Shown here in pieces: positions 6,159 through 11,954 of a stretch of 37,246 bases of DNA. Position 1 is the first letter of the stretch, and every line of letters starts with the position of its first letter. A program made the position numbers and the translations under genes. The notes under the pieces are model-generated. The model was given only the letters and a program-made list of their open reading frames with translations, was not told the origin of the DNA and made no database searches. The DNA lies in contig CANIWJ010000027.1 in assembly GCA_947471035.1 (NCBI GenBank), positions 1 through 37,246 on the forward strand. Direction: 5' to 3'. The stretch comes from Verrucomicrobiota bacterium. GTDB taxonomy: Bacteria; Verrucomicrobiota; Verrucomicrobiia; Opitutales; Opitutaceae.

Positions 6159-9058
6159 GTTCCGGCCCTCCCGTGGCCGTTCGGCGGTATATGCGCCCCG
6201 TTGACGCCTGCGAGGTCGGCTTGCCCACGCGGTTTTACCTCTGAAGACGGCGCGGAAAAACCATTCTGCGAGGTGGGTGCGAGGTTGCCGTTTCGAGCTG
6301 CGAGGTGGCGCTTTTGGCCTGCGAGGTCGGGCGCGAGGCCTGCGAGGTCGGCCTCTTTTCGGAGCTGTTCGACCGACTTTATCCCAGGCGCGCAGCGCGT
6401 GCCGGACAAGATCAGCTCGGGCGACACCGCGAGGCGGTAGCGGTAGGCGCTGCCGTTCGCGCCGCACAGCGGCGCGAGGTATTCGCAGCGGATCAGCTCG
6501 TCCAGGTGCAGCCGCAAGCGCGCGTCCGTCCACTTGATCGCCTCGCGCAGCTCCCGCCGCGCAAAGTCGATCTTGCGCCAGTCGGTGCCGCGCGTCGCCG
6601 CCTGCGCGGCGACGTAACCGGTCATCAGCTCGGCGAGCTGCCGCCCCGGCGGCGAGAGGTCGTCGAGCGACGCGCCGAAGAGGTCGGCGGCGAGGTCGTT
6701 CGCAATCGCGATGTCGTCGAGCGTGGCCTCGATATAGTCGCCCAAAACCGGATGCGTCTTCACCGGCCTTTGCAGCTGGTGCAGGAAGGCGACGGCGAGG
6801 ATGAGGTTTAAATATTTGGGCTGGTCGCGCCGCGTGGTCAGGCGCTCGTCACCGTAGCCCAAAAGCGGCTCGTAAGGGTTCACGACGACCAGCGGCCGCA
6901 AGAGCCGTTGCAAGGCGTGATGCCGCCGCCGCACCGTCTCCCGCTCCTTGCGCGCGATCATCGCGGCGAGGGTGTGCCGGTGGCGCTGCGCCTCGGCGAT
7001 CGCCCGCGTTTGCTCGGGGCTCTCGTCGATCGAGAGCAGGAGGTAACGGCTTTTCGTCTCGGGGTCGGTGTCGGGCTGGGTCGTCGTCTCAAAAACGGCG
7101 GTCGGCCCGTGCACCGTGTTGACCTGTGTTTCCATCCTCCCCGTCGCCGGGTTTTTGACCGTCGTTTCGATGGTCAGCTTTTTCGCCGAGATGAGGTTAC
7201 GGATGGCGTAGCGCGCACCCTCCGCCCCGGCGACTTCCTCCAGGGCAAGCGCCTTGTGCCGCAAGGAGTCCTCGCCCTTGTAAAAGAGGGCTTGGTCGGA
7301 AAGGGAGGTCAGTTTGATCAAGTCTTCTTCCGGGCAGAGCGAGAGCACGGCGTCTTGCAGATGGCTTTTACCCGAGCCGGACGAGGAGAGCACTTGCACG
7401 GCCAGCGGGTCGTCGAGCTTCCGGCTCGTCATCGCCAGATACATCACGAGGGCGTTGCGCTCCTCGCCGACGATGCCGAGCCGGGCGAGGTCGCGGGTGA
7501 TTTCCCCCGCGAGATCACGCGAGCGGCCGAGTTTTAAGCCTTCCGCCTTGTCCTGCGCGGACGGTGCCGGGGTCTCGGCCCCCGCCGCCTGCCCCTGACG
7601 GCGTTCCGCCGCCACGAGCAGGCGGGCGAGGTCGTTTTCCACCTGCGCCGGGGCCGCGCGGAAGACGCGCGCCGCCTCCGCCGCAAAGAGCCGCCGCGCC
7701 CGCGCCGAGTAGAGGTCAAGCGCCTCGACGTGGAAGCGGCCGGGCTCCGCGCCGATGGCCTTGACGGTGGCCTTGAGCCGCGCCGCCGAGACCTTCGCCA
7801 GCGCCACCACCTCGTAACGACGATTCGGATACACCAGCGCGAAGCCCGCCCCCGTCGCCTCCTCGCGCGCCTCGTCGGCGCTGGCGTCGCCGCCCAGCGT
7901 CGAGGCACCCGCCGCCGCGCTTTCTTTTCCAGCCGTCGCCGTCGGCTCGGTCGCGGCGGACGCCGGCGCGGCGAGCGCGGACCATGCCGCGCGCGGGTCC
8001 TCGGCCTTCGCGCAAAATTCGGCGGCGTCCTTCGTGCCGTCAGGCCAGACGACGACGCGCACGGGCACGGCGGGCGCCAGCTCCCCGAGTTTTTTCCTTA
8101 GCTGCTCCGTTCCCGCCGCGCCCTTCGTGTCGGCGTCGAGCGCGAGGACGATTTCCCGCGCGTCCAAGTCGGCGACAAGGGCGGCGTGGTGCTCGGTAAA
8201 ACCGTCCGCGCCGTAGAGCGGCACCGCGCCGACCTCGCCCGCCTGCCAGAGCGCCAAGGCGTCAAAAATGGATTCGGTAAACACGACGCGCGCGGCGTGC
8301 CGCGCCGGGCCGGCGTTGAACGCGGCGCGGTGGCCTCCGGCGAGGTAAATGTGGCGGGCGGAGTCTGCGTTGAGCCGCGCGCCGCCGCCCTCGACCTTGC
8401 GGCCGTAGAGGCCGACGACGGCCCCGGCGGCGTCGAGGATCGGCACGACGACGCGGCCGTAAAACACCTCGTTGCCCTTCGCGTTCAAGACGCCGAGGGC
8501 CTGCAGGTAGAGGAGGATTTCGCCGGCCTGCGGCAGGGCGGTTTTCAGGGTGCCGTTGCAGTAGCCGAGGCGGAAGGTTTCGAGCGTGGCGGGTTGCGCG
8601 AGGCCGCGCGCGGCGAGGTAGTCGAGCCCGGCGCGGTCCTTGTGCAGCGTGCGCGCGTAGAAGCCCGCGACGCGGGCGAGCAGATCGGCGGCGACGTTGG
8701 CCGGCACGGCGACCGGCGCGACGACTGGAGAAGAAGGCTTCGACGTCTTTTTCTCCAGCTGTGCGCCGGTCTGGACGCCAGGCAGCGAAGCGAGGAGCCG
8801 CCGCGCGGCCTCCTTCTCCTCGATGCCGGTTTTCTTGGCGACGAACTGGATGACGTTGCCCGCCGCCTCGCAGCCCATGCAGCGCCAAAGGCCTTTGCCC
8901 GGCGTCACCCGCAGCGAAGGCGTCTTGTCGTCGTGGAAGGGGCACAAGCCGACGTAATCGCGGCCCTCTTTTTTGAGCGCCACCCCGTGCGCCTCGATCA
9001 CCGCCACGAGGTCCGCCGCCGCCTTGATCGCCGCAAAGTCCACCCGCCCGCCGCTCAT
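6155..9058 (-). CDS. Mobile-element primase/helicase: CHC2 zinc finger, Toprim and P-loop ATPase
   Basis: The 967-residue protein begins with a DnaG-type zinc-binding domain (Cys39, His42, Cys60, Cys63 in CPFHDDKTPS...RCMGC). A primase core with a Toprim region follows (FTESIFDALAL and ALDADTKG, roughly 265-345). The second half carries a P-loop (SSSGSGKSHL, Lys564) and a Walker-B-like LALEE, then a C-terminal region rich in Arg and Leu. It probably primes and unwinds the element's own DNA, as in satellite phages and integrative plasmids. I chose the ATG at 9058: it overlaps the upstream stop as ATGA, has GGAGGG just before it and places the zinc finger at the N-terminus. A longer frame to 9262 lacks support. 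Confidence 0.88.
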   Translation of the reverse strand: MSGGRVDFAAIKAAADLVAVIEAHGVALKKEGRDYVGLCPFHDDKTPSLRVTPGKGLWRCMGCEAAGNVIQFVAKKTGIEEKEAARRLLASLPGVQTGAQLEKKTSKPSSPVVAPVAVPANVAADLLARVAGFYARTLHKDRAGLDYLAARGLAQPATLETFRLGYCNGTLKTALPQAGEILLYLQALGVLNAKGNEVFYGRVVVPILDAAGAVVGLYGRKVEGGGARLNADSARHIYLAGGHRAAFNAGPARHAARVVFTESIFDALALWQAGEVGAVPLYGADGFTEHHAALVADLDAREIVLALDADTKGAAGTEQLRKKLGELAPAVPVRVVVWPDGTKDAAEFCAKAEDPRAAWSALAAPASAATEPTATAGKESAAAGASTLGGDASADEAREEATGAGFALVYPNRRYEVVALAKVSAARLKATVKAIGAEPGRFHVEALDLYSARARRLFAAEAARVFRAAPAQVENDLARLLVAAERRQGQAAGAETPAPSAQDKAEGLKLGRSRDLAGEITRDLARLGIVGEERNALVMYLAMTSRKLDDPLAVQVLSSSGSGKSHLQDAVLSLCPEEDLIKLTSLSDQALFYKGEDSLRHKALALEEVAGAEGARYAIRNLISAKKLTIETTVKNPATGRMETQVNTVHGPTAVFETTTQPDTDPETKSRYLLLSIDESPEQTRAIAEAQRHRHTLAAMIARKERETVRRRHHALQRLLRPLVVVNPYEPLLGYGDERLTTRRDQPKYLNLILAVAFLHQLQRPVKTHPVLGDYIEATLDDIAIANDLAADLFGASLDDLSPPGRQLAELMTGYVAAQAATRGTDWRKIDFARRELREAIKWTDARLRLHLDELIRCEYLAPLCGANGSAYRYRLAVSPELILSGTRCAPGIKSVEQLRKEADLAGLAPDLAGQKRHLAARNGNLAPTSQNGFSAPSSEVKPRGQADLAGVNGAHIPPNGHGRAGT

Positions 9059-9309
9059 CGCTGGCCCTCCGCGCCTGACCTCGGCCACGGGTGGCAAGCA
9101 AGCCATCCGCCGAGCAAACGGGCGTCGAGGGTGAGCGCTCCGGCCTCGGCCTCCGCCAAGCCGTGCAGCACGGCGGCGCAAACCTCCTCCGCGCCTTCCT
9201 CGGCGTAGGCTTTGGCCAGCCGTTCCGCCGCTTGGTGGATAGGCACCGGCACCACCACCCAAAGCGTGATGGTTTCCGTCCGGTTTTTCCCGTCGTCGTG
9301 GGTGGGCAT
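9055..9309 (-). CDS. Small hypothetical protein of the element operon
   Basis: This 84-residue protein has no family I recognise. It has a strand-like start (ETITLWVVVPVPIH), then an Ala/Glu-rich helical stretch (AAERLAKAYAEEGAEEVCAAVLHGLAEAEAG) and a Trp-containing tail. The stop overlaps the primase start as ATGA and its ATG lies 4 bases after the preceding stop, so it is part of the operon. The antiparallel overlap with longer frames in this area is not informative. An accessory replication or DNA-binding role is possible but not shown. Confidence 0.65.
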   Translation of the reverse strand: MPTHDDGKNRTETITLWVVVPVPIHQAAERLAKAYAEEGAEEVCAAVLHGLAEAEAGALTLDARLLGGWLACHPWPRSGAEGQR

Positions 9310-9313
9310 GGGC

Positions 9314-9577
9314 TCAGCGGAGTTTGACGAGTTGGCCGTCGAGGGTGCGGACGTAAAAGGTCAGGTCTTCGCGGCGGTAGCGGTTGCCGTTTTCGAGGTG
9401 GAAGGCGTATTCGCCCGGTTCAAGGAAGGTTACCCGCATCGCCACCGGCTTGCCGGTGTAGCGGCCTTGGTAGGCGTATTTGGAAGACGACTTGATGAGG
9501 GCGAACAAAACGAGGGCGCGGCCCTCGGCGCTGACGGCGCGCTCCGCGCGCGGTTCGGTTTCGGTGATGGTGCTCAT
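9314..9577 (-). CDS. Small hypothetical protein, first gene of the element operon
   Basis: This 87-residue protein is not recognised. The middle is beta-rich with many aromatic and basic residues (KYAYQGRYTGKPVAMRVTFLEPGEY, split here by no gap; then NRYRREDLTFYVRTLDG). Such a small basic beta protein could bind nucleic acid, but no motif proves it. It is the promoter-proximal gene, divergent from the XRE repressor with 121 bases between the two starts, which contain the operator candidate. The operon then continues without real gaps to base 3730. No Shine-Dalgarno sequence is seen before its ATG. Confidence 0.65.
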   Translation of the reverse strand: MSTITETEPRAERAVSAEGRALVLFALIKSSSKYAYQGRYTGKPVAMRVTFLEPGEYAFHLENGNRYRREDLTFYVRTLDGQLVKLR

Positions 9578-9657
9578 GGGCGAGTTTTGGGCGGTTTCAG
9601 CGCCTCCCCTGTCAAGGGGCGGGCAACTATTTTTCCCGATAACGAACCTTGCATGAT

Positions 9658-9677
9658 AAACTAGCTATGTCTAGTTT
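9658..9677. promoter_or_regulatory. Perfect inverted repeat, candidate operator of the XRE repressor
   Basis: The site is AAACTAG-N6-CTAGTTT, a perfect 7-bp inverted repeat in the 121-bp divergent intergenic region, 21 bases before the repressor ATG. Its size and symmetry suit a dimeric helix-turn-helix repressor. A weak plus-strand promoter may overlap it (TTGCAT at 9649-9654 and TAGTTT at 9672-9677, 17-bp spacing), and a TATCAT on the minus strand lies beside it. Binding here could control both directions. The operator is read from sequence symmetry, and its use by this repressor is inferred. Confidence 0.6.
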
Positions 9678-9698
9678 TAAAGATAGACCCGCCAAGTT

Positions 9699-10097
9699 AT
9701 GACTGAAAAAAGCTGCTATGATGCGGACATGCCCGGTCGTCCCGCTACCAAACCAACCCCCGTCTTTGGGGCGCGCCTCGCTGCCATTCGGCAAGATCGC
9801 GGCTGGTCACAAGTCGAGTTCGCGCAACGTCTCGGCATCACCGTTAAACTCGCGACCTACTACGAGCGCGAGGCGCACAATCCGACCGCCAAAACGGTGG
9901 CCAAGATCGCCGCCGCTCTGGAGGTCGATCCAGTCGAGTTACTAGGCGACGGCACGCCAAAACGCGCCTCAAAACCCGGCCCGCCGTCGCAGTTAGAACA
10001 ACGCATCAACGCTTTGCGCGAGTTGCCGCGTGATCGGCAAAAGGTCGTTCTCGACGTGCTCGATACATTTTTGCGCGACGCCAAACACGCGGGATAA
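9699..10097 (+). CDS. XRE-family helix-turn-helix transcriptional regulator
   Basis: The 132-residue protein carries a classic Cro/CI-type HTH at about residues 22-86 (FGARLAAIRQDRGWSQ, VEFAQRLGI, ATYYEREAHNPTAKTVAKIA, ALEVDPVELLG). A short helical tail follows (LEQRINALRELPRDRQKV), likely for dimerisation. ATG at 9699 and ATG at 9729 (MPGRPATKP) are both possible starts. It is the only clear plus-strand gene and is divergent from the element operon, which is the usual place for the repressor of a lysogenic-type or integrative element. It is followed at once by a strong hairpin (10098-10117) and then by repeat copy B. Confidence 0.9.
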   Translation: MTEKSCYDADMPGRPATKPTPVFGARLAAIRQDRGWSQVEFAQRLGITVKLATYYEREAHNPTAKTVAKIAAALEVDPVELLGDGTPKRASKPGPPSQLEQRINALRELPRDRQKVVLDVLDTFLRDAKHAG

Positions 10098-10117
10098 GGC
10101 CGCGCGTCAGCGCGGCC
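10098..10117 (+). terminator. Strong GC hairpin directly after the repressor gene
   Basis: GGCCGCGC-GTCA-GCGCGGCC is a perfect 8-bp stem with a 4-base loop that begins on the base after the TAA. No T tract follows, so it is not a textbook intrinsic terminator. It may slow or stop transcription entering the repeat, or be the right-hand end structure of the element. Confidence 0.45.
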
Positions 10118-10123
10118 GGGTTC

Positions 10124-10871
10124 GCGCCGGGGGCTAGGCCCGGCGCAATTGGCGAGTGGAGCGAGCCGGGCGGCTCGCGCTCGGAGTGCAGCGACTTTAG
10201 GAGCGGAACGCAGAGCGCGAGGCGTAGGCGGCAAGGAGCGGCACGCGACGCGCAGCGCAGCGGAGTTGTCAGGGCGCGGGCATCGGAGCGCCCGCCGGAG
10301 CAGTCGGCGGGGCCGCGCGCCGTCTGCGGAGGCTTTGCCCGCCTCCCCTGCCTTGGCGGGCAATCGAACCGACCGGGAACCGTGGGCGACCGGACGCCCT
10401 GAGAAACGAAGGGCGAGCCCACGGTTTCGCGCAGCGGGGGGCCCTGCGGCCCTCCCGAGGCGACGAAGGAGCCGAGCCGCTGCCGCCCCTCCGTTTGCTG
10501 GGGCGAGGGCGCGCCCCGACCCTCGCGCCGCGCGGGGGCGGCTTGCCGCCACCGGCTGCGCGAGGTTGAGGGGACGCCCGTGCAGTCGGGCGTAGCGGGG
10601 TCCCCATCGGGCACTTCAGACCGGGCACGACTCGGCAACCGGGAGCGGAGCGGACGGGGGCCGTGACGTGCCAGCGCGGATCTTATCGGAGCGCTGCCTC
10701 TACGGCACAGACTTGTGCCGTGGGCCGGTCCCGATGGGGTTGCACTCCAGCGGACGGAACGAAGTGGAGGAGCAAGCAGGGCTCGTGACAGCACGGAGGC
10801 TCGGCGGAGGGCTGGCGCGAGACGTGCCGCCGAGTCTGCGAGGATCAGGTTTGGGGAACGTTGCGCCCGCG
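10124..10871 (+). repeat. GC-rich structured direct repeat, copy B (candidate non-coding RNA)
   Basis: This 748-bp block is homologous to 190-963 in the same orientation, and it too ends at the stop codon of a transthyretin-domain partner gene. It opens with the same hairpin (10124-10146). Stems matching copy A include 10379-10425 (outer ACCGTGGGC/GCCCACGGT, inner CGCCCT/AGGGCG), 10574-10593 (ACGCCCG/CGGGCGT) and 10702-10721 (ACGGCACA/TGTGCCGT). In each of the last three, one base pair differs from copy A on both arms so that pairing is kept. A segment just before the last stem (about 10674-10706) is unchanged between the copies. No convincing protein, tRNA or known RNA-family signature was seen. 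Confidence 0.7.
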
Positions 10872-11954
10872 TTACGGCGTCGGCTTTCTCGCCGTCGGAT
10901 CCTTGATCACGTCCTGCATCGGATCGTATTCCAAGTTCCTTGAGCCAGATGGATTGATATAGGCAGTTACCCTAAAGCCAGTTTTCGGCTTATCATAGTC
11001 AGTTGTAAAGTCAGCGGTCACTCTCGCGTATTTCCCGCGGCTCTTCAGATAAAAGGAAACCGATTTACTCCTGCTCCATTTGGCGTCCTTCACGGAGGCG
11101 GCAATAGTAAGCTTAGTTTCATAACCCGATTCCGGCGCACGATACATAAGCTCGTCGGTGGAGGCGATGACGCCACCGTCTACGGCCTCGATAGTCGCAG
11201 TCCAATCGTATTTTTCTTGAGGCTTGATCTGCAAGGGCGTGCGAAGGAGGGTCACTTTGATATCTCCACCGGATTTTACTTCACGGCCGGTTTGTAGATC
11301 AAAAATAACGGTGCTGCCATCGTAAGGAATCCCCGTGCCTATTCCCTTTTTAAGCAGCTTTTCGGCGCCTTGCAGCTTCCACATGCGGAAGATCTCGGGC
11401 TCTTGCTCGTTTGGGGTAAAAACCATACTCCTGACAGGGGGCGCATACCAGAAAGGGCGACCGCTTACGTTTCCGGCTTCGTATCCGTCTTTTTGCATCG
11501 TTTCGACACTGAGCAACGCACCTTTTTTTCCTGTCAGGCTAAATAGGCCCTGAGCGTCGGTCGTTTGCTCAACGTAGTCAAAAACGTCTCGCGCCGTTCC
11601 GGGCAGAAGCTCCTGAGTGTGTTTGACGCCCAGGCGCACTTTAACACCCGGCAGGGGCGCGTTATCTTGATCGATAACTTTGCCGTAAAAACTAATCGGC
11701 TGGTTTGCCTGCTGCACGATTTCGCGCACCTCCAATATACGGCCGCGCTTTTGTTCATCCGGGCCGGCCCATGGAGTCTTGGCCAAGTCTTCAGGCGTGA
11801 CCGTAGCGCCTGCGACGACGGGTGCGACCGGAGGTGTCTTGGACGGTGTGGCCTGACTCGTCGCTGCTGCGGGTTGCTCGTTTCGCGGCCATAGCCATAA
11901 CACGGACAACAGCGCCACGATCAAGACCACGATTATGTAAATTCTCTTTTTCAT
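10872..11954 (-). CDS. Membrane-anchored protein with transthyretin-like (CarboxypepD_reg-like) domain, copy 2
   Basis: The 360-residue protein starts at the ATG that overlaps the hydrolase stop as ATGA. A frame open to 12011 adds residues with no support. An N-terminal membrane segment (RIYIIVVLIVALLSVLWLW, about 4-22) is followed by a Pro/Ala/Thr linker and a transthyretin-like segment (ISFYGKVIDQDNAPLPGV). The C-terminal beta-rich region is nearly the same as in the copy at 964-2013. The linker and the region around residues 125-170 differ most. It is probably periplasmic and membrane-tethered. Its fixed position right after a lipase-like gene in both modules suggests that it works with, or protects against, that enzyme (inference). 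Confidence 0.85.
   Translation of the reverse strand: MKKRIYIIVVLIVALLSVLWLWPRNEQPAAATSQATPSKTPPVAPVVAGATVTPEDLAKTPWAGPDEQKRGRILEVREIVQQANQPISFYGKVIDQDNAPLPGVKVRLGVKHTQELLPGTARDVFDYVEQTTDAQGLFSLTGKKGALLSVETMQKDGYEAGNVSGRPFWYAPPVRSMVFTPNEQEPEIFRMWKLQGAEKLLKKGIGTGIPYDGSTVIFDLQTGREVKSGGDIKVTLLRTPLQIKPQEKYDWTATIEAVDGGVIASTDELMYRAPESGYETKLTIAASVKDAKWSRSKSVSFYLKSRGKYARVTADFTTDYDKPKTGFRVTAYINPSGSRNLEYDPMQDVIKDPTARKPTP

Noticed and set aside
6155..9262. Primase starting at 9262 (1035 codons)
   Set aside because: The extra 68 codons overlap another small gene and lack a ribosome site, while the ATG at 9058 has GGAGGG and an ATGA overlap.
10361..10372. A GGTTCGATT-like T-arm sequence on the minus strand of copy B, suggesting a tRNA attachment site
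   Set aside because: No acceptor, D or anticodon arms can be built around it and copy A lacks the motif.
9860..10794. Long minus-strand ORFs (230 and 262 codons) across repeat copy B and the repressor gene
   Set aside because: They are antisense to a clear HTH gene and run through structured repeat DNA with low-complexity translation.
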